A DNA stretch of 55,243 nt from a virus, in the IMG/VR virus record IMGVR_UViG_3300032265_002780, positions 1 through 55,243 of that record; one strand, written 5' to 3'. Position numbers and translations under genes: made by a program. The notes below the pieces were generated by a model. That model worked only from the letters and a program-made list of their open reading frames with translations, ran no database searches and was not told the DNA's origin. Below, one piece after another: positions 1-8,416 of this stretch. Within the stretch, counting starts at the first letter, position 1. Each line of letters starts with the position of its first letter.

Positions 1-344
1 TGCATCTCTCTAATATTATCTTCACTCCAAAAATATTTTCCTGGAGTTTTATTTCCGTTTAAAGAATAAACTCTTTGAGGAAATTTTAAATCACCTCTAT
101 ACAGATGCATTTTAATTGTATCTTCATGTTTTCCAATTAATTGGACAACTTCTTTGATGGGGTAGGCGTGTTGTTTATTTTTATTGACATCTGCCAAACT
201 ATAAGCAACACGCTTACCCAACTGATAATCCCATGCAACAATAAGGTCCTCTGCACGAGAGCGACGTAGAACTTTGTGCAACTTGCCGTTTAGATAGAAA
301 TACCGTAGGCGTGTTGTACTATTTCTTCCTGTCTTGCTACCCAT
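1..344 (-). CDS. Winged-helix (MerR/excisionase-like) DNA-binding protein, partial
   Basis: 114 codons are visible and the 3' end runs off the window. I place the start at the ATG at 344, beginning MGSKTGRNSTTRLRYFY, which lies inside the upstream zinc-ribbon gene and overlaps it by 55 nt in another frame. Residues 60-84 (AYPIKEVVQLIGKHEDTIKM and on) read as a helix-turn-helix, followed by a wing and YFWSEDNIREM, the layout of MerR/excisionase-type winged helices. The N-terminal part is basic (KLHKVLRRSR). It may be a phage regulator or a DNA-recognition subunit; the partner and target are unknown. It follows the zinc-ribbon gene and is probably translationally coupled to it. What is seen is the fold-like pattern; the regulatory role is inferred. 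Confidence 0.6.
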   Translation of the reverse strand, partial: MGSKTGRNSTTRLRYFYLNGKLHKVLRRSRAEDLIVAWDYQLGKRVAYSLADVNKNKQHAYPIKEVVQLIGKHEDTIKMHLYRGDLKFPQRVYSLNGNKTPGKYFWSEDNIREM

Positions 345-475
345 GACCCAAACCTATTATCTCTCTTGATCATCCATCTTTTCCCACATAAAGCACAGAA
401 CAATTCAACCCGTAGGTTCTGGGAATAAACTCTATCAACGAATACTCGTCCTGTACATTTTTTACAATTAAGCAT
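290..475 (-). CDS. Small zinc-ribbon protein
   Basis: 61 aa. Two CxxC pairs (C4/C7 in NCKKC and C27/C30 in CALC), 20 residues apart, form a typical zinc ribbon. The rest is basic and aromatic (KRWMIKRDNRFGSW). Proteins of this size with a single ribbon are common in phages and usually bind nucleic acid or a partner protein, but nothing here says which. Its 3' end overlaps the start of the winged-helix gene by 55 nt, so the two are probably expressed together. It lies just downstream of the 59-aa membrane protein. Confidence 0.6.
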   Translation of the reverse strand: MLNCKKCTGRVFVDRVYSQNLRVELFCALCGKRWMIKRDNRFGSWVARQEEIVQHAYGISI

Positions 476-495
476 TATTAAGTTTTATCTATAAC

Positions 496-675
496 TTACT
501 TTGCTGGTGCGTTAAAGTGGTCAATAGTACCCTTGAGTACTGGTCCTAGGACACCAACAAGTGCTGCCCATGCTACCTTCTTGACGTCGTGATTTCCACC
601 CTGCCAAATTGCCACTGCTGCTGCAGCGGTTGCATATACATAGTGCTCTACAAGAGCTTTACGCTTTGCATTCAT
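496..675 (-). CDS. 59-aa single-span membrane protein, holin-like candidate
   Basis: Starts at the ATG at 675 after a good SD (AAAAGGAGAT, about 6 nt upstream) and ends at the TAA at 496. The product begins MNAKRKALVEHYVYATAAAA: a short basic N-terminus, then an Ala-rich hydrophobic stretch (residues 14-24), a polar turn (GGNHDVKK) and a second apolar stretch (VAWAALVGVLGPVL). Small Ala/Gly-rich membrane proteins of this type are often annotated as phage holins or membrane accessories. A second holin-like gene lies beside the endolysin at 27216-27587, so this one could be an antiholin, a spare holin or something unrelated. Confidence 0.6.
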   Translation of the reverse strand: MNAKRKALVEHYVYATAAAAVAIWQGGNHDVKKVAWAALVGVLGPVLKGTIDHFNAPAK

Positions 676-771
676 TTTTTATCTCCTTTTAAGATATAGA
701 TAGATGATGCCTTAATTAGGCGGGAATTGAAACCCTTTTTTATATAATTTTTCATCTATTTTTTCCCCTAT
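676..771. other. 96-nt intergenic gap with a GGCGGGA site
   Basis: Holds the SD of the 59-aa gene, a plus-strand copy of the enriched motif GGCGGGA at 719-725, and AT-rich sequence. I see no convincing promoter with a TGn-extended -10 and no strong hairpin. Confidence 0.4.
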
Positions 772-1575
772 TTATATAGAGAATAGTTTCCCGTCTACAT
801 AACATGTGTAGTCACGAGAAATTTCCACAATTTGTACATGAGGATGTTGACCATTCTCAATATGTGCAATTGCGAAACCTTTTTGCCAGTCATGATTTTG
901 TGTGTAATTCATACCTGCAGACTTTTCATCACACATATGACCGATTTCATATCCACGAAGAATTCTTCCATTTGTTTCTAGTGGCAGTTCATATGTAACA
1001 AAATGCGAAGCAATTCTATGTGAATGTCCTCTAATTAAAGATACTTGAAGATCAAGAACATCTTTTCTTACCGCCCCAGAGTCAGCAATTGAAAGTCCAT
1101 GATGAACATGGATGTCTCCAAATCTTTGCTTAGGCAATTCATTATAATAAATATAATCATAACCAAGGGTATCTAAAGACCACAAAGATTCTGGTGTTAT
1201 ATCAGCAAGATATTCTGGAAGCTTTTTATCTAAATAATCAAAAATTCTAATATCGTGATTCCCCAAAGCTGAAAATAATTGTGCTTCTGGCAACATCTCA
1301 CGGGTTTTTGCATAAAAATCTCTTGCACCTTTTGCTTCATGTCGCATCATTGGAACAATTAAATCTTTGCTATCATTTTTATGAAGCTGCATAAATTCTG
1401 CAGACTTTCCTTCTGTATATTTGCTATAGCAAGCTTGATCATCTGTATCTCCAAGATAATCAACAACATCTGGCTTAAACCATTTCATAACCTTGAACCA
1501 AAGTTCAATGGCCTTGTCATCTTGATACGGGAACTGCTGATCAGATGATAGCATCCATTTTAAATCATTACTCAT
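772..1575 (-). CDS. Calcineurin-like metallophosphoesterase
   Basis: 267 aa. The motif series of the family is visible in order: SSDQQF (residues 10-15, where most members have DxH; here D12-x-Q14), GD at 42-43 in YLGDTDD, GNHD at 105-108, H156/H158/H159 in IHVHHG, and GHSH at 183-186. These residues normally hold two metal ions. The family hydrolyses phosphomonoesters, phosphodiesters or nucleotides; the substrate cannot be read from sequence. Replacement of the first-motif His by Gln may change metal binding. Start: ATG at 1575 preceded by AAAGGAT. A strong promoter (TTGACA/TACAAT) sits directly upstream, so this gene begins a new transcript after the tail genes. Homologues are common in actinophages. 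Confidence 0.85.
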   Translation of the reverse strand: MSNDLKWMLSSDQQFPYQDDKAIELWFKVMKWFKPDVVDYLGDTDDQACYSKYTEGKSAEFMQLHKNDSKDLIVPMMRHEAKGARDFYAKTREMLPEAQLFSALGNHDIRIFDYLDKKLPEYLADITPESLWSLDTLGYDYIYYNELPKQRFGDIHVHHGLSIADSGAVRKDVLDLQVSLIRGHSHRIASHFVTYELPLETNGRILRGYEIGHMCDEKSAGMNYTQNHDWQKGFAIAHIENGQHPHVQIVEISRDYTCYVDGKLFSI

Positions 1576-1600
1576 ATAATCCTTTGTCTAGGTTTAATCA

Positions 1601-1630
1601 ATTGTAGCGTACTGTATTGTTTTTTGTCAA
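1601..1630 (-). promoter_or_regulatory. Sigma-70-type promoter before the metallophosphoesterase
   Basis: Reading the minus strand, TTGACA (1630-1625) is followed after 18 nt by TACAAT (1606-1601). The -35 box is a perfect consensus and overlaps the stop codon of the HNH gene. The start codon lies 25 nt past the -10 box, with an SD between. This is the best -35 box in the window. Confidence 0.6.
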
Positions 1631-1914
1631 GCAACATGTGCTTTATTATGCTCTATTCTTGAACATAAAAAAAGATTAATTAACCTGTTATCCATCTTAT
1701 CTTCATTAATATGATGAATGGTTTCCCAATCTTCTATAATTCTATTTAATTGTTTTTCTATTATAAGGCGGTGTTCATAATACCAACCTTTAAAATTTTT
1801 AGGTTGTTCTGGTACTTTTATTAAAACATAGCCTTCACGACTTATTTTCCTATCCCGCTTTGTCCAAGCTTTGATAGGTTCATACACTATCCGTTTCCTA
1901 CTGCAATCCACCAA
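1627..1914 (-). CDS. HNH endonuclease
   Basis: 95 aa. The HNH fold is clear: EHR at 47-49, then HHINEDKMDNRLINL at 67-81 (H67, H68, N70, N80), then EH at 88-89. This is the small free-standing HNH type found in phages, which nicks or cuts DNA and often behaves as a homing endonuclease. The likely start is TTG at 1914 with AAAGGATATA as SD, overlapping the end of the upstream gene by 28 nt. The gene sits between a tail-associated gene and a new promoter, a usual place for mobile HNH genes. It could also aid packaging in the way some HNH proteins do, but those normally sit next to terminase. Confidence 0.85.
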   Translation of the reverse strand: MVDCSRKRIVYEPIKAWTKRDRKISREGYVLIKVPEQPKNFKGWYYEHRLIIEKQLNRIIEDWETIHHINEDKMDNRLINLFLCSRIEHNKAHVA

Positions 1915-2291
1915 ATATATCCTTTTGAGCTTGGCGGTGCTGGGCTAACATTAACATCTACATATGTTTTAGTTGGAACTGTTGCTTTTCCTAAATATGC
2001 TGTTCTTACAACTCCATCTTGACTTGAACAAAATGCTACAACATCTGGAGGTGAAGTAAAAATTTTTTTAAAAGTTACTCTTGTTGTTGCTCCTGCATAA
2101 AGGGTATGTCCTGAATCAATAACTTGTTTTCCAGATGCGGTACTTCCATCAGGATTAACTATAACATTTGTAGCATTTGCAATTAATTGATCAATTTGAT
2201 CTTGTTGCTTATTTACTGTATCAATTAATACTGAAATAGTTGTATAGTCAATAACTGCATTGTCTGATTGAATAATCTTGTTACTACTCAT
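1887..2291 (-). CDS. Small tail-associated beta-sandwich protein (lectin-like)
   Basis: 134 aa. The N-terminus is polar with a short coiled stretch (DTVNKQQDQIDQLIANA). From about residue 65 the pattern VTFKKIFTSPPDVVAFCSSQ resembles the H-type-lectin or tail-fibre tip beta-sandwich, in which a framework of V.F...F...P.V repeats. It is the last gene of the tail block, overlapping the upstream gene by 8 nt and the HNH gene by 28 nt. A receptor- or surface-glycan-binding tip is plausible but not proved. Confidence 0.5.
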   Translation of the reverse strand: MSSNKIIQSDNAVIDYTTISVLIDTVNKQQDQIDQLIANATNVIVNPDGSTASGKQVIDSGHTLYAGATTRVTFKKIFTSPPDVVAFCSSQDGVVRTAYLGKATVPTKTYVDVNVSPAPPSSKGYIWWIAVGNG

Positions 2292-2682
2292 TTATTGGAT
2301 CCCCTTCTTCGTGGACAAGAATTTCTTGTTGTCCCGCCTTGATAACTTCTGTATTCATCCATTCTAGCACATCTGGACTTAAAATGTGTCGTCTTTTTGA
2401 ATCGCTTATAAGATATATTTTACCATCTGAAATGTCTTGAACCAAAGATCCGTCTCTAAAGCCTAACGTTCCAGACATAAGTAATTTACTTAACATATTA
2501 TCATTTGTTTTAATGATGGGTAATGACCATGACATTGTAGCTCTTTCAGATACAAGCCTAAATTTTTTACCACCCTTAACATAAAAATAACCTTTTTCAG
2601 TATGAGCAATTAAACCACTTGGTACTGATGGGTTATAGATTTTCTGGGGCGGTCTTTTCTGAAAGTTCTTTAGAATATTCAT
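2284..2682 (-). CDS. Unknown protein with a DGSLV...YLIS-type surface module
   Basis: 132 aa, soluble. The segment GFRDGSLVQDISDGKIYLIS followed by DSKRRHIL matches a short module (DG-[ST]-LV ... VYLI..G.KR.I) that I recall from actinobacterial and phage surface proteins; this is from memory and not checked. The N-terminus has GYFYVKGGKKFRLVSERA, a second beta-hairpin-like unit. It overlaps the upstream coiled-coil gene by 50 nt. A tail-tip accessory or host-surface contact role is inferred from location only. Confidence 0.5.
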   Translation of the reverse strand: MNILKNFQKRPPQKIYNPSVPSGLIAHTEKGYFYVKGGKKFRLVSERATMSWSLPIIKTNDNMLSKLLMSGTLGFRDGSLVQDISDGKIYLISDSKRRHILSPDVLEWMNTEVIKAGQQEILVHEEGDPINE

Positions 2683-2824
2683 CTATTGCTTTCTGCTTAT
2701 CTTCTGATTGTTGCATTTGTTGTGTTAATTCTGCTCTGAGTATGGCTATTTGAGTTTCATAGTTTGAAACAAGTTCACCAATACGTTGTTGTAGAGCAGT
2801 AATTACTAATTCTGCTTTTTCCAT
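2633..2824 (-). CDS. Small coiled-coil protein
   Basis: 63 aa, almost entirely a predicted coiled coil (LVITALQQRIGELVSNYETQ, then a Gln/Glu/Lys-rich stretch). No catalytic motif. It is one of three consecutive small helical genes (with 2834-3058 and 3075-3290) after the large fibre genes, which suggests a chaperone or trimerisation partner for the fibres. The 3' end overlaps the next gene by 50 nt. Confidence 0.5.
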   Translation of the reverse strand: MEKAELVITALQQRIGELVSNYETQIAILRAELTQQMQQSEDKQKAIDEYSKELSEKTAPENL

Positions 2825-2833
2825 TATATTCCT

Positions 2834-3058
2834 TTAATTAGTTATTGTTAATGTTGCAAGTTCTGCATTTAAAACATCAATTTGTTTTGTAATATCGTTA
2901 AGTTGATTATTTACATTAGAAATGACTTTTTCATCTGGAGTGGCTTTAGCATTTTCTTCTTTTAAGCTTAGCTCTATATTATATTGACCAAAATATAGAT
3001 TACTCAAATGATTATTGATGATTGATGCTTTTTCATTGTCTGTTAGTGTAGTTGCCAT
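2834..3058 (-). CDS. Small coiled-coil protein, paralogue of the next gene upstream
   Basis: 74 aa. Aligns by eye along its length with the product of 3075-3290: both have K..I...L..., a Y..IE[LF] segment, a Glu/Lys-rich middle, then NNQLNDITKQIDVLNAELATL in this one against NNDLNIILSNIQVLSTELEN in the other. A good SD (AAGGAGGAAAA) precedes the ATG at 3058. Likely a helical hairpin; function unknown, perhaps a fibre assembly chaperone. Confidence 0.55.
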   Translation of the reverse strand: MATTLTDNEKASIINNHLSNLYFGQYNIELSLKEENAKATPDEKVISNVNNQLNDITKQIDVLNAELATLTITN

Positions 3059-3074
3059 TTTTCCTCCTTCCTTA

Positions 3075-3290
3075 TTATATCAGATTTTCTAATTCTGTGC
3101 TTAAAACTTGAATATTGCTCAAAATTATATTTAAATCATTATTTAAATTATCTATTTTTGATTGATCGGGGATTTCTAAAGACTTTTCTTTATCTATTTC
3201 AAATTTAATATAGCTTTGATTTGATTTCCACATACCAATTCTTTTTTCTAAAATATATTTTTTTTGATCTATATTTAGTTGATTTATCAT
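3075..3290 (-). CDS. Small coiled-coil protein, paralogue of 2834-3058
   Basis: 71 aa, begins MINQLNIDQKKYILEKRIG and ends LSTELENLI. Charged, helical, no membrane segment. It is the tandem duplicate of 2834-3058, with which it shares the N.LN.I...I.VL..EL..L pattern. AAGGAGAAAAA precedes the start. It directly follows the 376-aa appendage gene, so a chaperone or trimer-stem role for that appendage is possible. Confidence 0.55.
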   Translation of the reverse strand: MINQLNIDQKKYILEKRIGMWKSNQSYIKFEIDKEKSLEIPDQSKIDNLNNDLNIILSNIQVLSTELENLI

Positions 3291-3299
3291 TTTTTCTCC

Positions 3300-4430
3300 T
3301 TAAATTTGAAAATATGTACTGGCGGTACCAACGGAATTAGATGCATAAGCATAATAACCTGCAAAAGTTCCATGTACGGAATCATCCCAATATTCTGATA
3401 CAAAAATTGAATTTCCTGTTCCCGTTATGGTTGTATAATAATTTCCACGACCATCATATATGTATACAGTCCAACTTGTTGCATTACTAGAATATAGTGT
3501 TGCTGATGAGCCATAATATTGATAAGGAGAGCTGTAATAAAAATAATATCCACTAGAGCTACCACCATACCCTGAATATGAATTTAAATATGAATAATCA
3601 GTTCTAGAAACAGATATTGCCCCAGGTGCTGGCAAGCTTTGTGTTGTTGCAACCAATGCTCCCGCAGTTCCTGCATATCCAGTATAATTTGACATATTTG
3701 TTCCTGTAGTTCCAGTAATTGGAATTACATATATAATATATGATCTTCCTGAAACTAATCCTGTTATAGTAAAATATTGACCATTTGTATTATCAGTATA
3801 GCCTCCGCCTCCATTTACTCCATAATAAAATGTTGATGTGGCAAGATCATAGTAATAAATAATAAATCTATTAGTATATACATAGTCTGTAGAAGATTGA
3901 TTTACATAAAATTGAATAGAATTTGTTCCTACTGAAGTTTGACTAACATTGGGTTGTCCTGGAACATATTGACTAGCGTTGGTTGATGTTGATGTATAAG
4001 AATTTCCTGATGAATCTTGTGCTACAACTCTAAAACGATAATATGCTGTACCGCCATTTACCCAATAATTTGAATTATTTGCTATTGTATATGTACCAAT
4101 TGAAGTTGATGTTGATGGATTTGTTGTTGATCCAGAAGTCATAGCTGACCAGTTAGCATTATCTGAAGACCAATCAAAATAATACGTTAATGTTGTTGGC
4201 GATGGAGACCAACGATAATTTGTTCCAGTAAGGTTTAATAATGATGATGTATTATAAGATGAAGATATTGTAACTGTTTGAGCTATCTGAAGAAATGAAG
4301 AATAAAATTGTCTCCAAACAGAACCATCACTTATATAAGCAAATTTAACAGTATTCCAAACATTGCTTCCACTTATAAAAATTGATTTTATTGTATTCCA
4401 AACATTACTTCCGCTGATTTGCATTTGCAT
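3300..4430 (-). CDS. Tail appendage protein with N-terminal SGSNVWNT repeats and Fn3-like body
   Basis: 376 aa. The N-terminus carries three tandem copies of a ~14-residue unit: ISGSNVWNTIKSIF, ISGSNVWNTVKFAY and a diverged ISDGSVWRQFYSS. The body is Ser/Thr/Tyr/Gly-rich with fibronectin-III-like beta strands (NANWSAMTSGST, YYRFRVVAQDSSG, ITGLVSGRSYIIYV). Such proteins form spikes or fibres at the tail tip and bind surface glycans. It follows the 1322-aa fibre gene after one base, so the two are almost certainly co-translated. Exact role unknown. Confidence 0.55.
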   Translation of the reverse strand: MQMQISGSNVWNTIKSIFISGSNVWNTVKFAYISDGSVWRQFYSSFLQIAQTVTISSSYNTSSLLNLTGTNYRWSPSPTTLTYYFDWSSDNANWSAMTSGSTTNPSTSTSIGTYTIANNSNYWVNGGTAYYRFRVVAQDSSGNSYTSTSTNASQYVPGQPNVSQTSVGTNSIQFYVNQSSTDYVYTNRFIIYYYDLATSTFYYGVNGGGGYTDNTNGQYFTITGLVSGRSYIIYVIPITGTTGTNMSNYTGYAGTAGALVATTQSLPAPGAISVSRTDYSYLNSYSGYGGSSSGYYFYYSSPYQYYGSSATLYSSNATSWTVYIYDGRGNYYTTITGTGNSIFVSEYWDDSVHGTFAGYYAYASNSVGTASTYFQI

Positions 4431-4431
4431 A

Positions 4432-7400
4432 TTAATAAACCAATACTATTAAGCCAACATTTGATGATGATGCTGTATATGGATTTGAGCCAGATGCTGC
4501 AACAATATTTCTTAATCCTGCTGTTGCTATTCCAGATGCGTTACCAACGGTTACTCCTCCTGAAGTGGCACTAAGATAAGAATTTGTACTAAATATTAAT
4601 TGTGCTGATGTAGAATTTAAAGATAAAGACCCGCCTGTATTTGTTCCAATGCTTATTGAATTTCCATTAGATAAACTTACATAAGAACTATTATCAGCAC
4701 TTTGCATTTGAATTATTCCAGAGCTATATCCTAAAATTGATCCTGCAAGAGATGCTCCATAACTAAAAGAAATTACATCTGAGCCGCTGTTACTTATTTT
4801 TACACCTTGACCGCTAGTTAAATAAGTTAAAGTTTGAAAAGATGAACCTGTAATTGTAGACGCAGTGATTGATCCAGTAAATGTTCCACTTGTAGCAGTT
4901 ATTGCTCCAGATATTGTAGCATTAGAAGCATGTAATGTTCCATCAGCATTTACATAAAAAGCATTTGATGAAGGAGTTGCTGAATTTCCCGCCCATAAAA
5001 CTGTTGTATTTGTAGCTGATGGTGCTGCTAATCCAACATAATAACTTGACCCACTTGTTGTATTTGCAGTAATTTTTGCATTTGTTGAATCAAGAGTAAT
5101 TGTGCCAGTTCCTGATGTTGCAGTAATATTTGGATTTCCAACTGTCCAACCACCAATATTTGCTGATTTAGTTGTAAACAAACCAGTTGTAGCATCAATA
5201 GTTGTAATTCCTTGTGTAGTTGAATTACTAAATGTTAATCCTGTTGAATTTAATATAAATCCTGCAGACGTTAATGATCCATTTGAATTAAGAGTTCCAG
5301 AATATATTGAAGCCCCGCCTGTTATTCCTGATGCTATTGAAACGTTTCCAGAAAAGCTACCGCCTGTTGCTGTAATAGTTCCATTAACTATTGCGCCTGT
5401 TGCATACATAACTCCTGCAGATGTAACGTGAAAACCTGATGAAAGATTAGAAGAAGAAGCACCGACATCTAATTGTCCGCCACTTATCGTTATATTACTT
5501 GCTTTAACTGCACCTAAAGGTGTTACGCTAAATGGGGCGGTATTGTCAGAATTTGAAGAACTTGTTGCACCTGCCCAAAATGCATAATTAGTATTAGATG
5601 CAGACAATCCAGTATATTTTGTAATTCCACTTATAAGTAAACTTTCAATTTTATTTGATGATATTGCCCAGTCCGCAATCTTTGCATTGATAGTTGAAAA
5701 TGTATATCCGCCTGAACCAGCATTTGATATTATTGATGTAGTTGGTGATGTTCCAGTTGTTGCGGATCCATCATAAGCAAATATTCCTGAGTATGAATTA
5801 TTAGTGTTGTAATATGAATCAACGCCAAGCAGTATTCTTGCGCCTGTTGATGAAGATGAGCCAACATATATTGCGCCTGCAGTTCCGCCTACTTGTACAG
5901 CATTTTGAATAAGACTTAATGCAGGGTTTATAGGTGTTATTGTTAATGCTGCAGATGTCAAAGAAGAATTACCAAAATCATCATAATATCTTATAACCAC
6001 TGATGTTGGAACATATAAATTATTAAATATATTAGCTGGACTTGGACCAGAGTACACGAGGCCCTGCATTGAATAAGTGCCTGATGCTTGGGTTGTTAAT
6101 GGATTACTTAGGGTTAAAGTAAATGTTGGAGCAGATCCAGATACTGAGGATACATAAGTATTTGCTGGAATTCCCGTTCCAGTTATAATATATCCATCAA
6201 TCACAGATGTTAATGTATTGCCATCATTATCTTTAACATTATTTACCGTTAATGTTGTAGCATTTGTTGATCCGCCAGAAACATATGACATTGTAATTGC
6301 ATCTGGGGGTTGTGTTGGCCAAGACGTATTTGTAAATTTTTCATAAACTTCAGCATATGTTGCTGGAACAGTTGAAAAATCAAACGTTAGAGCATATCCA
6401 TCAACTACCGCAATAATTGTTGGTGTTGGAGTTATTCCAGATAATCCGTTTGCTCTTGCTGGAACGTTAAAAGAAACTCCGCTACTTGGTACATCTGTTA
6501 CTGAATAACTTAACATTACTCCAGAGAAAGATGAGAAATATTGACCAAATTGTGCAAATATTTCCGACTTAGTTATTGTATAAGATTGATTTAAATTTGA
6601 AGTGCCATTTGGGAAAAAATAAAAATATCCTATTTGTGAGTTTGGTGCAGTTAATTTAATTAAATACCTAATTCCTGCATTTGTTGATGGTATTGTAAAT
6701 GGTACAACAATATTGTTTCCCGACCAAGACACCGTTCCGATAGTTACTTCGGTTGGCGAAGTAGTATTTACTGTTACGGGTGATGTTGGTGTTATAGCAT
6801 ATGCAGTTGAATATGCTGTAAAGTTTCCTATTGTATCAACAAATCTTGCTCTTACCCACCTTTTATTTGTATTTGGTGAAATTATAATTGATGGATTTAA
6901 TGTACCAGCATATACAACGTTATATCCAGTTCCTGGATTTGTGCTTGAACTTGATTCAACTTCTTCAATTGATATTGCATTAAAAGAAGGATCTGTTTGT
7001 GAATTCCATGCTACGCTGTATCCATTTGTAACAGAAGAAACTGTAATTGTTGGAGCACTTAAAGACGGAACATATGTTGCTGCTGCTGCTGTTGTAGCAG
7101 TACTTTGATTTCCAAATCTATCTTCTGCAACAATGCTTAAATTAATTGAAGTAGAAACAAAACCAAACATAGACTTATTTTCAGCTAAACTAAATGAATA
7201 TGATCTTGCTGATATAGGAAGGATTACAGATTTAGTTGCACTGCCTTCCGTAAAAGATAAAATAAAGTCTTTTGAAAAGTCTGGTGATCCCGCCGTCCAG
7301 CTCCAAGTAACATTTAATGTTGTTCCAGTCCAAGAACTAGTTAGTCCTGTTGGAGCATTAGGCTTTGGAATACTTGCTGCATCTGTTGTGTTTAATAGTG

Positions 7401-8400
7401 TACCTGCAACATCTATGCTTGTTGCAGAAAAAGAACCATCGTCATACCAATAATTTTTAGAATTTATATATATACCATTTTGACCACTTGTGCCAACTCC
7501 TGGTCCAATCTTAATTGTTCCTGCTGTAACTTGTCCAGCAAAGTATGCTTTTCCAGTTAATGCGTCAATATAAAATTCTTTTACTCCATTATTATATCCA
7601 GCTAAACCTGTTTGATTTAATACAACGCCTGTTCCAGTTGTTACTCCGCTTACTACATCTATGCTTCCAGCATCTGAAAAAGTACCAGCATATACTGCAC
7701 CGCCAGATAATTGAGTGTTAGTATTTACATTTGGTGAATTAAAGTTTGCACCACTTGCAGAAAAAGCGGGAGTTGTTATATTGAATGGATTACTCCATTC
7801 TGAAAAAATAGTATTGCCAGAACTGTCTGTTGAAACCGCTCTTACTTTAATATCATAATTTTGATTTGGAGATAACTCGGTACTAACGTCAACTAAAACT
7901 CTATTTGTAGAAGCTATATCTGCTGGAGGATTATTGGTTGGAGTATTTGATCCAGCTGATGGAGATGGAGTTATGATTCCTTGATCCAATGTTTGGCCTG
8001 TAGGGCTTTTTGTTGTTACTGGTCCAGGTCCTGGAGTTTGTGTATTATTGTTAGTTGATCCTGTAGGAGTTACAGAAACTGTTGTTGTTTTTGCAACTGG
8101 CAATATAACAAGATTTTGTGAAGATGAATTTTGATATTGTTTTGTTACTCCAGCTGTACTACCATTATATGGAGTAACATATACATAATACTTATAGCCT
8201 GGATTTAAACCTGGAAAATCAAATGTAATTGTAGAGCCAAAAGCAGAGGCATAAATGGTAATTGGTTCTGGATTATATCCATGAACAACATCTGTTAATG
8301 AAATAACATATTTTGTTGTATTTGCTGGTTTTGCAAAAGTAAGGGTTATATAATTTGTATAAGCATTTATGCTTAAGTTACCAATTGTACCTACGCTCAT
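4432..8400 (-). CDS. Large tail fibre / receptor-binding protein
   Basis: 1322 aa. Residues 1-100 and 180-540 hold Fn3-like domains (LNPGYKYYVYVTPYNGS; NYDIKVRAVSTDSSGN). The C-terminal half is repetitive, Gly/Ser/Thr-rich, with beta-helix-like units (TITATGGSFSGNVSIASG, IGGWTVGN) of the kind seen in central tail-fibre proteins. Around residue 700-770 lies a module with ITGTGIPANTYVSSVSG, related to one in the 1173-aa protein at 40810-44331. The start is ATG at 8400, preceded by GGGGGTGAAATAG, an SD that shares GGTGAAATA with the capsid and tail-tube leaders. This is the likely main host-recognition fibre, inferred from size, repeats and position downstream of the Tal-like gene. Confidence 0.65.
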   Translation of the reverse strand: MSVGTIGNLSINAYTNYITLTFAKPANTTKYVISLTDVVHGYNPEPITIYASAFGSTITFDFPGLNPGYKYYVYVTPYNGSTAGVTKQYQNSSSQNLVILPVAKTTTVSVTPTGSTNNNTQTPGPGPVTTKSPTGQTLDQGIITPSPSAGSNTPTNNPPADIASTNRVLVDVSTELSPNQNYDIKVRAVSTDSSGNTIFSEWSNPFNITTPAFSASGANFNSPNVNTNTQLSGGAVYAGTFSDAGSIDVVSGVTTGTGVVLNQTGLAGYNNGVKEFYIDALTGKAYFAGQVTAGTIKIGPGVGTSGQNGIYINSKNYWYDDGSFSATSIDVAGTLLNTTDAASIPKPNAPTGLTSSWTGTTLNVTWSWTAGSPDFSKDFILSFTEGSATKSVILPISARSYSFSLAENKSMFGFVSTSINLSIVAEDRFGNQSTATTAAAATYVPSLSAPTITVSSVTNGYSVAWNSQTDPSFNAISIEEVESSSSTNPGTGYNVVYAGTLNPSIIISPNTNKRWVRARFVDTIGNFTAYSTAYAITPTSPVTVNTTSPTEVTIGTVSWSGNNIVVPFTIPSTNAGIRYLIKLTAPNSQIGYFYFFPNGTSNLNQSYTITKSEIFAQFGQYFSSFSGVMLSYSVTDVPSSGVSFNVPARANGLSGITPTPTIIAVVDGYALTFDFSTVPATYAEVYEKFTNTSWPTQPPDAITMSYVSGGSTNATTLTVNNVKDNDGNTLTSVIDGYIITGTGIPANTYVSSVSGSAPTFTLTLSNPLTTQASGTYSMQGLVYSGPSPANIFNNLYVPTSVVIRYYDDFGNSSLTSAALTITPINPALSLIQNAVQVGGTAGAIYVGSSSSTGARILLGVDSYYNTNNSYSGIFAYDGSATTGTSPTTSIISNAGSGGYTFSTINAKIADWAISSNKIESLLISGITKYTGLSASNTNYAFWAGATSSSNSDNTAPFSVTPLGAVKASNITISGGQLDVGASSSNLSSGFHVTSAGVMYATGAIVNGTITATGGSFSGNVSIASGITGGASIYSGTLNSNGSLTSAGFILNSTGLTFSNSTTQGITTIDATTGLFTTKSANIGGWTVGNPNITATSGTGTITLDSTNAKITANTTSGSSYYVGLAAPSATNTTVLWAGNSATPSSNAFYVNADGTLHASNATISGAITATSGTFTGSITASTITGSSFQTLTYLTSGQGVKISNSGSDVISFSYGASLAGSILGYSSGIIQMQSADNSSYVSLSNGNSISIGTNTGGSLSLNSTSAQLIFSTNSYLSATSGGVTVGNASGIATAGLRNIVAASGSNPYTASSSNVGLIVLVY

Positions 8401-8416
8401 CTATTTCACCCCCGCC

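Noticed and set aside
5102-7453. Plus-strand open frames across the fibre genes
   Set aside because: Antisense shadows caused by T-rich codon use of the Ser/Thr/Val-rich fibres; no SD, no promoter and no recognisable domain.
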